Assembly (NCBI GenBank): GCA_903864555.1
Contig: CAIPGJ010000251.1
Coordinates: 1-10,958 of the forward strand
DNA length: 10,958 bases
From: an uncultured Pseudomonadota bacterium
Lineage (GTDB): Bacteria > Pseudomonadota > Gammaproteobacteria > Burkholderiales > SG8-39
Direction: 5' to 3'
The notes under the pieces: model-generated
Database searches by the model: none
What the model was told of the DNA's origin: nothing
Seen by the model: the letters and a program-made list of their open reading frames with translations, nothing else
Made by a program: the position numbers and the translations under genes
Shown: one piece after another, positions 1 to 6,591 of the stretch
Layout: the number at the start of each line of letters is the position of its first letter
How positions within the stretch are numbered: the stretch's first letter is position 1

Positions 1-464
1 ATGAGGTTGATGCCCTGCGGCCCGTTGGTGATGTTGACCGGGGCGTTCAGGTTGTTCATGAAGATGCGGATGATCTCGCCGAAACCCAGGGTCACGATGG
101 CCAGGTAATCGCCGCGCAGCTTCAGGGTAGGCGCACCCAGCAGCACGCCGAACAGCGCCGCCACGACAAAGCCCGCCGGCAGCGTCACCCAGAAGGGCAG
201 GTGCAGGCCGAAATGCGGCGAGGCCAGCAAGGCATAGGCATAGGCCCCCACGGCATAGAAAGCGATGTAGCCCAGGTCGAGCAGGCCGGCAAAACCGACC
301 ACAATGTTGAGGCCCAATGCCAGCATGACGTAGAGGAGCGCCAGATTGACCACCCGCACCCAGGTCTGGCCCACGGCGGCCAGCGCGAAAGGCAGCAGCA
401 ACAGGGCGGCGGCGATCAGCGCCACGCCCAGCCAGTGACGCGCGGAGTACCGGCGCTCAGGCAC
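1..464 (-). CDS. livM: Branched-chain amino acid ABC transporter permease LivM (N-terminal part, cut by left edge)
   Basis: This is one of the two inner-membrane permeases of a high-affinity branched-chain amino acid (Liv/HAAT) importer. It pairs with LivH and is normally served by the ATPases LivG and LivF and a periplasmic binding protein. The 154 complete codons visible run from the N-terminus to about residue 154. Hydrophobic segments lie near residues 12-32, 38-60, 64-82 and 90-110. Conserved LivM stretches are present: [16 protein letters not shown] at about 51-66, [19 protein letters not shown] at about 116-134 and NITNGPQGI at about 144-152. I chose a GTG start at 464-462 because GAAGGA lies 8 bases upstream; this gives an 8-base overlap with the end of livH, typical of translational coupling. 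The C-terminal half is outside the window. Confidence 0.93.
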   Translation of the reverse strand, partial: MPERRYSARHWLGVALIAAALLLLPFALAAVGQTWVRVVNLALLYVMLALGLNIVVGFAGLLDLGYIAFYAVGAYAYALLASPHFGLHLPFWVTLPAGFVVAALFGVLLGAPTLKLRGDYLAIVTLGFGEIIRIFMNNLNAPVNITNGPQGINL

Positions 465-1386
465 GGTCGGTTTCCTTCGGCCCGAGCAATCCGGAAGGCC
501 GCACGATCAGCACGGCGATCAGCACCAGGAAGGCAAACACATCCTGGTAGTTGCTGCCGAACACGCCACCGGTCAGGTCGCCGATATAACCGGCGCCCAA
601 GGCCTCGATCAGCCCCAGCAACAACCCACCCAGCATGGCGCCACCCAGATGGCCGATGCCACCCAGCACTGCCGCGGTAAAGGCCTTCAGCCCCAGCATG
701 AAGCCCATGTAGTAATGCGCAATGCCGTAGTAGGCGGACACCATCACGCCGGCCACCGCCGCCAGCGCGGCGCCGATGAGGAAGGCGGCGACGATGATGC
801 GGTTGGCGTCCACGCCCATCAGTGCGGCCACCGACAGGTTCTGCGAGGTGGCGCGCATCGCCAGCCCCAGGCGGGTGCGATGCACCACCCACAGCAGCCC
901 GGCCATGAGCACCGCTGCCAGCGCGACGATGCCGATCTGCATGTCGGTGATGCTGGCGCCGGCAAATTCGTACGTGGTGACCTTCAGGAAGGCGGGGAAG
1001 CTGAAGTAACTGCGCCCCCAGACCATCATGGCGATGTTCTGCAGGATGATGGACACCCCGATGGCCGTGATCAGCGGCGCCAGCCGGGGCGCGCCCCGCA
1101 GCGGCCGATAGGCCACGCGCTCCATCACCACGGCCAGCAGCATGCACAGCGGCATGGCAACGAGCAGGCCCGCGGCCATGATCACCACAGGCGGCAAGCC
1201 CAGTCCGGCCTTGAGCAGCGCGGCAATCACGCTCAAGGCCGTCAGCGCCCCGATCATGACCAGCTCGCCATGGGCGAAGTTGATCAGGCCGATGATGCCA
1301 TAGACCATGGTGTAGCCCAGCGCCACCAGGGCATAGACACTGCCCAGGGTGATGCCGTTGATGAGTTGCTGCAGAAATCCGTCCAC
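457..1386 (-). CDS. livH: Branched-chain amino acid ABC transporter permease LivH
   Basis: LivH is the other inner-membrane permease of the Liv importer and forms the translocation path with LivM. The protein has 309 residues, the usual length for the family. The N-terminus [20 protein letters not shown] and the motif GLINFAHGE (32-41) are hallmark LivH sequences. About eight hydrophobic segments follow. A cytoplasmic loop at about 170-193 ([14 protein letters not shown] onward) is in the position of the ATPase coupling helix, and [15 protein letters not shown] (235-249) is conserved. The start is GTG at 1386-1384, supported by alignment to the family N-terminus; the ribosome binding site is weak (GGAG and GAGG lie well upstream). 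It overlaps livM by 8 bases, so the two are cotranscribed. It lies 171 bases downstream of the binding-protein gene, with an intrinsic terminator in between. Confidence 0.95.
   Translation of the reverse strand: MDGFLQQLINGITLGSVYALVALGYTMVYGIIGLINFAHGELVMIGALTALSVIAALLKAGLGLPPVVIMAAGLLVAMPLCMLLAVVMERVAYRPLRGAPRLAPLITAIGVSIILQNIAMMVWGRSYFSFPAFLKVTTYEFAGASITDMQIGIVALAAVLMAGLLWVVHRTRLGLAMRATSQNLSVAALMGVDANRIIVAAFLIGAALAAVAGVMVSAYYGIAHYYMGFMLGLKAFTAAVLGGIGHLGGAMLGGLLLGLIEALGAGYIGDLTGGVFGSNYQDVFAFLVLIAVLIVRPSGLLGPKETDRA
473..478 (-). promoter_or_regulatory. Ribosome binding site that sets the livM GTG start
   Basis: GAAGGA on the minus strand lies inside the last codons of livH, 8 bases before the GTG at 464. 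No ATG is available nearby in this frame, so this site decides the livM start and implies coupling to livH translation. Confidence 0.7.
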
Positions 1387-1442
1387 GGTCCGAGTGTGCC
1401 TCAGTTACTCCGTGGTGGCGCCAAAACAGCCGGTGCGGGCCC

Positions 1443-1470
1443 AAAAAAAACGGCACCCGGGGGTGCCGTT
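1443..1470 (-). terminator. Intrinsic terminator between the binding-protein gene and livH
   Basis: On the minus strand the sequence AACGGCACC, loop CCCG, GGTGCCGTT is followed at once by a run of eight T (A tract at 1443-1450 on the plus strand). The stem is 9 bp counting the A-T pairs that join it to the tract. This is a textbook Rho-independent terminator oriented to stop transcripts leaving the binding-protein gene before livH. If it is partial, it would make the binding protein more abundant than the permeases, as seen in several Liv operons. Confidence 0.88.
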
Positions 1471-1557
1471 GTCGCCTGACGCCATGGGGCCAATGGGGTC
1501 ACAGTGATGACCAGTGTGCGGGCGGGATTCGCCAGCAGAATCGCGTGTGTCCTGTGC

Positions 1558-2835
1558 CTACTTCTTGGCGTCGGCCTTGGGTGCCTCGGCAGCGGGTGCG
1601 GGTGCTGGTGCTGGTGCTGGCGCCGCCGCTTCGGGCGCCGCGCCACCGATGGTGGCCACGGCTTCCCACTTGCCGCCCACGGCCTTGAACATGGTGATGG
1701 GACCGTCCTTGATGTCGCCCTTGTCGTCGAAGCGGATCGGGCCGGTGATGCCCTTGTAATCGGTGGCCGGGAGCTTCTCAAGGATCTTCGCCGACTCAGT
1801 GCCGCCGGCGCGCTTCATGGCATCGACAAAGACGTTGAAGGCGTCATAGCCCTGCGGGGCATACAGCACCACATCCTGGTTGAACTTGGCCTTGTAGCGG
1901 TCATTGAAACCCTTGCCATTGGCCATCTTGTCGATGGGCAGGCCAGGGAAGGAAGCCAGCGTCCCCTCGACCGCATCACCACCCAGCTTGAACAGTTCGG
2001 AGGACTGGATGCCGTCGGCGCCGACAAACTGCGCCTTGATCCCCAGCCCCTTCATCTGCTGCAGCATCGGGCCGGCCTGGGTGTCGATGCCCCCGAAGAA
2101 GATCACATCGGGCTTGCGGCCACGAATCTTGGTGAGGATGGCCTTGAAGTCGGTGGACTTGTCGGTGGTGAATTCGCGCGTCACCACCTTGGCGCCGGCG
2201 GCTTCGGCCGCCTTGGCCACGACATCGGCCACGCCCTGGCCGTAGGCGGTGCGGTCATCGATGATCGCCAGCGTCTTGGCCTTCAGGTCACGCACGATGT
2301 ATTCGCCCAGCACCTTGCCCTGCTGGTTGTCATTGGCGACCACGCGGTAACTGGTCTTGAAGCCCTGGTCGGTGTACTTGGGGTTGGTCGCGGAGGGCGA
2401 GATCTGCGGAATGCCCGCGTCACTGTAAAGTTTGGATGCGGGGATGGTGGTGCCGGAATTGAAGTGCCCAACCACGGCACTCACCTTGGCATCGACCAGC
2501 TTCTGCGCCACCACCGGCGCCATCTTCGGATCGGCCTGATCATCCTCGGCCATCACCTCGAACTTGAGCTGGTTGCCGCCGATCATGATCTTTTGGCCGT
2601 TGGCATCATCGGCGGCCAGGCGAACCGCGTTTTCCATATCCTTTCCGATATGTGCTTGCGGGCCGGTCAGGGGTGCGACGATGCCGATTTTCACGGTCAC
2701 GGTGGGCGCGGCAGGGGCCGGCGCCGCAGCGGGCTTGGGCGGTTCTTCCTTGCCACAAGCGGCAATGCCGAATGCAGCAGCAATCAGTGTGGCAATGGCA
2801 GCGGTTCTGACCGGGCGGGCGGGAAAGCGGATCAT
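1558..2835 (-). CDS. Branched-chain amino acid-type ABC transporter substrate-binding lipoprotein (LivJ/LivK family)
   Basis: This is the extracytoplasmic solute receptor of a Liv-type importer, placed directly upstream of livH and livM. It has 425 residues. The N-terminal hydrophobic stretch ends in a lipobox, IAAC, with the lipid-accepting cysteine at residue 27, so it is probably membrane-anchored rather than freely periplasmic. A Pro/Ala-rich linker covers about 31-45. The type I periplasmic-binding fold starts at about 47 (VKIGIVAPLTGPQ) and contains the ligand-site region VVGHFNSGTTIPAS (121-134) and ISPSATNP (145-152). The last 29 residues (397-425) form an Ala/Pro repeat tail ending in lysines, which most family members lack. 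The start is ATG with GGAG about 8 bases upstream. The family also binds amides, urea and aromatic compounds, so the ligand cannot be fixed from sequence alone; the neighbouring livHM genes favour leucine, isoleucine and valine. Confidence 0.9.
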   Translation of the reverse strand: MIRFPARPVRTAAIATLIAAAFGIAACGKEEPPKPAAAPAPAAPTVTVKIGIVAPLTGPQAHIGKDMENAVRLAADDANGQKIMIGGNQLKFEVMAEDDQADPKMAPVVAQKLVDAKVSAVVGHFNSGTTIPASKLYSDAGIPQISPSATNPKYTDQGFKTSYRVVANDNQQGKVLGEYIVRDLKAKTLAIIDDRTAYGQGVADVVAKAAEAAGAKVVTREFTTDKSTDFKAILTKIRGRKPDVIFFGGIDTQAGPMLQQMKGLGIKAQFVGADGIQSSELFKLGGDAVEGTLASFPGLPIDKMANGKGFNDRYKAKFNQDVVLYAPQGYDAFNVFVDAMKRAGGTESAKILEKLPATDYKGITGPIRFDDKGDIKDGPITMFKAVGGKWEAVATIGGAAPEAAAPAPAPAPAPAAEAPKADAKK

Positions 2836-2862
2836 GTCGTCACTCCGTATGGGACCGGGGCG

Positions 2863-2891
2863 ATTATCAGCGCCGCTGCACGCTCAGTCAA
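2863..2891 (-). promoter_or_regulatory. Strong sigma-70-type promoter of the binding-protein gene
   Basis: On the minus strand TTGACT and GATAAT are separated by exactly 17 bases, each matching the consensus at five of six positions. The predicted transcript starts about 20 bases before the ATG at 2835 and carries the GGAG ribosome binding site. This makes the binding protein independent of the upstream cytochrome gene. Confidence 0.75.
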
Positions 2892-2935
2892 TCGAATGCC
2901 GGACGATTGCGGGACGATGCCAGCACCCGGAAACG

Positions 2936-2962
2936 ACAAAGCCGGCGCGGGGCCGGCTTTGT
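2936..2962 (-). terminator. Hairpin terminator after the cytochrome c gene
   Basis: An 11-bp perfect stem (ACAAAGCCGGC paired with GCCGGCTTTGT) closes a 5-base loop. It lies about 42 bases beyond the cytochrome stop codon on the minus strand. The downstream arm ends CTTTGT and is followed by CGTTT, a short imperfect T-rich tail. It lies upstream of the promoter for the binding-protein gene, so it separates the two units. Confidence 0.65.
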
Positions 2963-3004
2963 GCACACGCGGTCGGAAGACCCGTGCTGGGCCTGCGGAC
3001 TGGC

Positions 3005-3322
3005 CTACTTCTGCGACAGCACCCACTTCACCAGAATCTGGGCTTCCTTCTCGGCAACAGCCGGGTTCGGTGGCATCGGCACCTGACCCCACACGCCGGA
3101 TCCGCCTTCACGCACCTTCTTGACCAGCTTGCCTTCGGCGGTCTTGTCGGTCCGATACTTGGCTGCCACTTCCTTGAAGGAGGGACCAACAACTTTCTTG
3201 TCCACGGCATGGCAGGCCAGGCAGGCCTTTTGTTGGGCCAGGCTGGCGGCGTCCTGTGCCATGACGGCGGCAGGCAGGGTAAGCGCCGCAAAGGCGGCAG
3301 AGATAGCAAACAACGATTTCAT
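3005..3322 (-). CDS. Small periplasmic class I c-type cytochrome
   Basis: This is a monohaem cytochrome c of the c551/c552 type, a soluble electron carrier in the periplasm. The protein has 105 residues, with a Sec signal peptide at 1-22 (cleavage expected after VMA, before QD). The haem-binding motif CLACH is at 34-38. The likely distal methionine ligand is M83 in the stretch WGQVPMPPN, the arrangement seen in c551-type proteins. GPSFKEVAAKYR at 46-57 is also typical. The start is ATG with a strong AAGGAG six bases upstream. It is a single-gene unit divergent from the FecR-like gene and followed by a hairpin terminator. Its redox partners are not encoded here, so the respiratory pathway it serves cannot be named. 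Confidence 0.93.
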   Translation of the reverse strand: MKSLFAISAAFAALTLPAAVMAQDAASLAQQKACLACHAVDKKVVGPSFKEVAAKYRTDKTAEGKLVKKVREGGSGVWGQVPMPPNPAVAEKEAQILVKWVLSQK

Positions 3323-3558
3323 TGAATACTCCTTGTTGCGCTCGATAAATGACAGGGCGACATGCTACGCTTTTCCGTCGACTAACGCCTCCGGGCGGTC
3401 CGTAGCGCTGGTGAGATGCCGTGACAAGCACGCGGCAGGAAAGGCAGCGACAACGATGCCTGGATCTATCAACGCCTTGCGGGTGCACCGGTTGACCAGC
3501 CAGGCCCGCAACCGGCGTCCGTCCCCTCCGATTTCGGGGGGCAACAGGCGCGCAGCGT

Positions 3559-3564
3559 TACACT
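3559..3564 (+). promoter_or_regulatory. -10 box six bases before the FecR-like start (possible leaderless mRNA)
   Basis: TACACT is followed by TCGCCC and then the ATG at 3571. Transcription starting about seven bases after a -10 box would begin at or next to the A of the ATG. There is no Shine-Dalgarno sequence before this ATG, which fits a leaderless transcript. No convincing -35 box is seen. Confidence 0.4.
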
Positions 3565-3570
3565 TCGCCC

Positions 3571-4263
3571 ATGAAACCCGACCCGACAGAAACCCTCGCC
3601 GCGGACGCAATCATCCGCAATCGCCGCAAGGCATTGCTCACTATCCTCGGTGGCAGTCTGGGATTGGCGGCTGCCTTGCGGGCAGCCGCCCAGTCAGCCA
3701 GCCCGGGCGGAATCCACCAACTTGCAGGCGATGTGCGCATCAATGGCCAGCCGGCCCGCAGGGACATGCAGGTCAGGGCCGGCGACACCGTGCAGACTGG
3801 CACCGCAGCGCTGGCCGTGTTTTCCGTAGGTCAGGATGCCTTCCTGCTGCGCGCCAACACCGGCGTCGCGTTTGCAGGGCAGGACGTCGCCCTGGACACC
3901 GTGCGCCTGCTCGCAGGCAGGCTGCTCAGTGTCTTCGGCAAGGGCGCTCCCCGCAGCCTGATGACTTCGACGGCCACCATCGGCATACGCGGCACCGGCG
4001 CCTACATGGAGGCAGAGCGCCTCCGCACCTATTTCTGCCTGTGCTATGGAACGGCGGACATCGCCACCTCTCGCGGTGATGCGCGCGACAGCTACACCAC
4101 CGCCCACCATGAATCGCCGCGCTACATCTACAACGACGGTCGCCAGCGTCCCATCGTCATGGCCAACGTGGCCAATCACACCGATGATGAGCTGATCATG
4201 CTGGAGGCCCTGGTCGGCCGCAAGCCGCCGGACACCTTCATGGCCAGTCCCTACCGCTACTAG
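3571..4263 (+). CDS. Exported FecR-domain protein of unknown role
   Basis: The protein has 230 residues. A twin-arginine-like signal lies at the N-terminus: NRRKALL at 17-23, a hydrophobic stretch at about 21-40 and a probable cleavage near AAAQS (38-42). A FecR-type beta-rich domain follows, at about 48-145: GDVRINGQPAR, RAGDTVQTG (69-77), then ATIGIRGTGAY (135-145), the most conserved signature of FecR-domain proteins. The C-terminal part has a CLCYG motif (156-160) and HHESPRYIY (179-187). Classical FecR proteins sense TonB-receptor signals and control an ECF sigma factor through a cytoplasmic N-terminal segment. This one has an export signal instead, and no sigma factor or TonB receptor lies nearby, so it is probably not a sigma regulator. 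Its function is unknown. The stop codon lies inside the first arm of a hairpin. Confidence 0.85.
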   Translation: MKPDPTETLAADAIIRNRRKALLTILGGSLGLAAALRAAAQSASPGGIHQLAGDVRINGQPARRDMQVRAGDTVQTGTAALAVFSVGQDAFLLRANTGVAFAGQDVALDTVRLLAGRLLSVFGKGAPRSLMTSTATIGIRGTGAYMEAERLRTYFCLCYGTADIATSRGDARDSYTTAHHESPRYIYNDGRQRPIVMANVANHTDDELIMLEALVGRKPPDTFMASPYRY

Positions 4264-4315
4264 GGTCTGTTCACATTCATCGCGCGAGATGCGTGCTGAA
4301 TGTGAACAGACCCTA
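4261..4315. repeat. Near-perfect 55-nt hairpin, TA-flanked inverted repeat
   Basis: Positions 4261-4279 (TAGGGTCTGTTCACATTCA) are perfectly reverse-complementary to 4297-4315. Inside, after one mismatch, CGCGC and GCGTG pair again (one G-U in RNA) around the 5-base loop GAGAT. Setting aside the outer TA on each side, it is a 17-bp terminal inverted repeat flanked by TA dinucleotides. The first TA belongs to the TAG stop codon of the FecR-like gene. It may be a small palindromic mobile or REP-like element, or a 3'-end stabilising hairpin. It lacks the T tract of an intrinsic terminator. Confidence 0.8.
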
Positions 4316-4362
4316 AGAGCGCCTAACAGAATTGCCGTCAGGCGCCCTGACTTAGAGAGCGC

Positions 4363-4380
4363 GAGGGGATGTGTCCCCTC
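4363..4380 (+). terminator. Possible terminator downstream of the FecR-like gene
   Basis: GAGGGGA and TCCCCTC form a 7-bp stem around the loop TGTG, followed by ACATTGTTT, a weak T-rich tail. It lies about 100 bases after the FecR-like stop codon in the right orientation. The short and interrupted T tract keeps confidence modest. Confidence 0.4.
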
Positions 4381-4399
4381 ACATTGTTTGGCACTCCAA

Positions 4400-4498
4400 G
4401 GAAGCACTGAACAAATGGGCTAGGCCCCGTGCCTATCCCCCACGTCAGAGGAAACAGTTGAACGGTGATCCTCGATTCGAGACTGAATCAGTGCTTCC
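4400..4498. repeat. 11-bp inverted repeat bounding a 99-bp segment
   Basis: GGAAGCACTGA at 4400-4410 is the exact reverse complement of TCAGTGCTTCC at 4488-4498. The outward GG start and the following ACAA on the left arm recall IS5-family terminal repeats, but I see no target-site duplication and no transposase. It could be a MITE-like or deletion-derived remnant. Confidence 0.45.
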
Positions 4499-4690
4499 CT
4501 TTGTATGAAGAGGGGATGGCCCCCCCCTGGACCGGAACGCTTGACCAAACGGGCGAACCGCACCCCTCAAGGCGCACGCTTCATGCCAGCACCATGAACG
4601 GCTGAGCTCAAAGGGAAACCGCCAGATGAAGGGCCGCATCCGGGCAGATTGTGGCCGCAACAATGACAAATCCGGGTAAGACTTAAATGG

Positions 4691-4728
4691 GGCCTGTGCG
4701 CATGATCCTTTGGTGGGACACACAGGCC
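4691..4728 (-). terminator. Possible terminator downstream of ilvD
   Basis: GGCCTGTG (4691-4698) pairs with CACAGGCC (4721-4728) around a 22-base loop, about 20 bases past the ilvD stop codon. On the minus strand it is followed by CCATTTAAGT. The large loop and poor T tract make it a weak intrinsic terminator candidate. Confidence 0.45.
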
Positions 4729-4750
4729 GAAACCCTGCCGTGGGCGCCAA

Positions 4751-6457
4751 TCAGCCGTCGGTGATCGCGCCCTTGCTGGAGGTGGAAACCAGCTTGATGT
4801 ATTTGCCCAAGAGGCCCTTGGTGTAGCGCGGCTTGGGCTGCTTCCACAGCTTGCGCCGGCGTTCCAGTTCCGCCTTGGGGACATTGAGCTGGATGAGGCG
4901 CTTCTTCGCATCGATGGTGATGGCGTCGCCTTCCTTCACCAGGGCGATGGTGCCGCCCTCGTAAGCCTCCGGGGCCACATGTCCGACCACCATGCCCCAG
5001 GTGCCACCGGAGAACCGGCCATCCGTGATCAGGCCGACCGAGTCACCAAGCCCCTGGCCAACCAATGCCGCAGTAGGCGCCAACATTTCCTGCATGCCAG
5101 GACCGCCCTTGGGGCCTTCGTAACGGATCACCACCACATCGCCTGCCTTGATCTTCTTGGCCATGATGGCCTTCATGCACTTTGGCTCGGAATCGAACAC
5201 CCGGGCCGGGCCGGTGATCGCGGTCTGCTTCAGGCCGGTGATCTTGGCCACGCAACCTTCGGTCGCCAGATTGCCGCGCAGGATGGCGAGGTGACCTTCG
5301 GCATACAGCGGTTTCTTGATCGGACGGATGACTTCCTGGTCGGTACGCGGTGTATTCGGCACGGCCTTCAGTTCCTCAGCCATGGTGCGGCCGGTGATGG
5401 TGAGGCAATCGCCATGCAGCAGGCCGGCCTTCAACAGCATCTTCAGCACCTGCGGCACGCCGCCGGCGTGATGGAAGTCCACCGCCACAAAACGACCCGA
5501 GGGCTTGAGGTCGCACAGCACCGGCACCTTGCGGCGCACACGCTCGAAATCATCGATGGTCCAGCGCACCCCGGCCGCCGAAGCAATGGCCAGGAAGTGC
5601 AGCACGGCATTGGTGGAACCACCGGTGGCCATGACCAGGGCGATGGCGTTCTCGATGGACTTCTTCGTGATGATGTCGCGCGGCCGCAGGCCCAGTCGCA
5701 CGGCATTCACCAGCACATCGGCTGATTGTGCCGCCGAATCGGCCTTCTCAGAATCCGGCGAGGCCATCTGCGAGGAGCCCAGCAGACTCATGCCCAGGGC
5801 CTCGAAGGAGGAGGACATGGTGTTGGCGGTATACATGCCGCCGCAGGCGCCCACCGAGGGGCAGGCGTTCTTCTCAATGCCGATGAAATCGGCTTCCTTC
5901 ATCTTGCCCGCAGCAAAGGAGCCGACCGCCTCGAACACCGACACGATGGTCAGGTCCTGGCCCTTCCAGCGACCGGGCTTGATGGTGCCGGCGTACACGT
6001 AGATGCCGGGCACATTCATGCGGGCCATGGCCATCATGCCCCCAGGCATGTTCTTGTCGCAGCCGCCCAGCACCACCACGCCGTCCATGGCCTGGCCATT
6101 GACGGAGGTCTCGATGGCATCGGCGATCACTTCACGCGAAACCAGCGAATACTTCATCGCCTCGGTGCCCATGCCAATGCCGTCGGTGACCGTAGGCGTG
6201 CCGAACACCTGCGGCATGGCACCCGCCCGGCGCAATTCCGCCATGACGCGATCGGTCAGCACCTGGATGCCGGCATTGCAGGGGTTCATGTTGGAGTGGC
6301 CGTTGGCCACGCCGATGATGGGCTTGGTGAAATCCTTGTCACCGAATCCGACAGCGCGCAGCATGGCACGGTTGGGGGCGCGGGCGACCCCGGCCGTGAT
6401 GAGCTTCGAACGCCAGTTCTGGGCCTGTTTGGGTGCAGCGGTTTTCTTGGTAGCCAT
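4751..6457 (-). CDS. ilvD: Dihydroxy-acid dehydratase IlvD
   Basis: IlvD catalyses the dehydration of 2,3-dihydroxy-3-methylvalerate and 2,3-dihydroxyisovalerate, the penultimate step in isoleucine and valine synthesis, in the cytoplasm. With the ATG at 6457 the protein has 568 residues, the short IlvD form. Likely iron-sulfur ligands are C60 (NMNPC), C133 ([10 protein letters not shown]) and C205 ([12 protein letters not shown]), the three-cysteine pattern of [2Fe-2S] dehydratases. D92, D134 and K135 are in the metal and carbamyl-lysine positions, GGSTNAVLH (279-287) is conserved, and S483 in [10 protein letters not shown] is the expected catalytic base. An upstream ATG at 6535 would add 26 residues that do not resemble the family and would lie upstream of the predicted transcription start, so I reject it. 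AGGA lies about 11 bases before the chosen start and GGTGA lies closer. Confidence 0.97.
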   Translation of the reverse strand: MATKKTAAPKQAQNWRSKLITAGVARAPNRAMLRAVGFGDKDFTKPIIGVANGHSNMNPCNAGIQVLTDRVMAELRRAGAMPQVFGTPTVTDGIGMGTEAMKYSLVSREVIADAIETSVNGQAMDGVVVLGGCDKNMPGGMMAMARMNVPGIYVYAGTIKPGRWKGQDLTIVSVFEAVGSFAAGKMKEADFIGIEKNACPSVGACGGMYTANTMSSSFEALGMSLLGSSQMASPDSEKADSAAQSADVLVNAVRLGLRPRDIITKKSIENAIALVMATGGSTNAVLHFLAIASAAGVRWTIDDFERVRRKVPVLCDLKPSGRFVAVDFHHAGGVPQVLKMLLKAGLLHGDCLTITGRTMAEELKAVPNTPRTDQEVIRPIKKPLYAEGHLAILRGNLATEGCVAKITGLKQTAITGPARVFDSEPKCMKAIMAKKIKAGDVVVIRYEGPKGGPGMQEMLAPTAALVGQGLGDSVGLITDGRFSGGTWGMVVGHVAPEAYEGGTIALVKEGDAITIDAKKRLIQLNVPKAELERRRKLWKQPKPRYTKGLLGKYIKLVSTSSKGAITDG

Positions 6458-6501
6458 GAATTCACCATCCTGAACGGTTTGCGCAACGCAAGGAGCGCGA
6501 G

Positions 6502-6530
6502 ACGATAGCACCGGCCAGAGGCTCCGACAA
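6502..6530 (-). promoter_or_regulatory. Promoter of ilvD
   Basis: On the minus strand TTGTCG and TATCGT are separated by 17 bases (four of six consensus matches each). The predicted start gives a leader of about 38 bases before the ilvD ATG. The leader is too short for a typical leader-peptide attenuator. Confidence 0.55.
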
Positions 6531-6543
6531 CCCACACAACCGT

Positions 6544-6549
6544 TATCAT
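6544..6549 (+). promoter_or_regulatory. -10 box of the lgt promoter
   Basis: TATCAT matches five of six bases of the consensus. Transcription would start near 6556, leaving a leader of about 36 bases before the lgt ATG at 6592. No clear -35 box is seen. It lies back to back with the ilvD promoter, whose -35 box is only 13 bases away. Confidence 0.5.
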
Positions 6550-6591
6550 CCCCCCTTGGCGGCTCCCCGAGCCACAGAATCCCTCCAGGTC

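Larger units (their letters stand above)
4264..4750. other. Gene-free stretch between the FecR-like gene and ilvD
   Basis: These 487 bases lie between two convergent genes. I see no credible coding sequence. The stretch holds the 55-nt hairpin at its left end, a GC-rich hairpin at 4363-4380, an 11-bp inverted repeat spanning 4400-4498, a C8 run near 4519, and a hairpin near the end of ilvD at 4691-4728. The density of unrelated inverted repeats and lack of coding potential suggest remnants of small mobile elements, but no transposase fragment is recognisable. Confidence 0.55.

Noticed and set aside
416..1456. A longer minus-strand frame of 346 codons over livH.
   Set aside because: It is out of frame with the true LivH sequence and gives no recognisable protein.
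649..1479. Plus-strand open frame of 276 codons opposite livH.
   Set aside because: Same pattern: a His/Gln-rich antisense shadow of a membrane protein, running through the terminator.
1603..1631. GGTGCTGGTGCTGG-type tandem repeat.
   Set aside because: It is the coding sequence of the Ala/Pro tail of the binding protein, not an independent repeat element.
1504..3123. Long plus-strand open frame of 539 codons opposite the binding-protein and cytochrome genes.
   Set aside because: It is antisense to two clearly recognisable genes and its product is low-complexity; it is a by-product of high GC content.
4321..4463. GCCTAAC at 4321 and GTTGAAC at 4457 match the outer core boxes of an integron attC site.
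   Set aside because: The inner paired boxes and the imperfect palindrome between them are missing, and there is no integrase or cassette array; the matches are short enough to be chance.
4445..4750. Minus-strand open frame of 101 codons in the gap after ilvD.
   Set aside because: No ribosome binding site, no recognisable domain, and it runs through the inverted repeats and the ilvD terminator candidate. It may be transposon-derived, but I cannot support it as a gene.
6458..6535. An upstream ATG at 6535 that would extend IlvD by 26 residues.
   Set aside because: The extension lies in and upstream of the predicted ilvD promoter and does not look like an IlvD N-terminus; the ATG at 6457 gives the family length.
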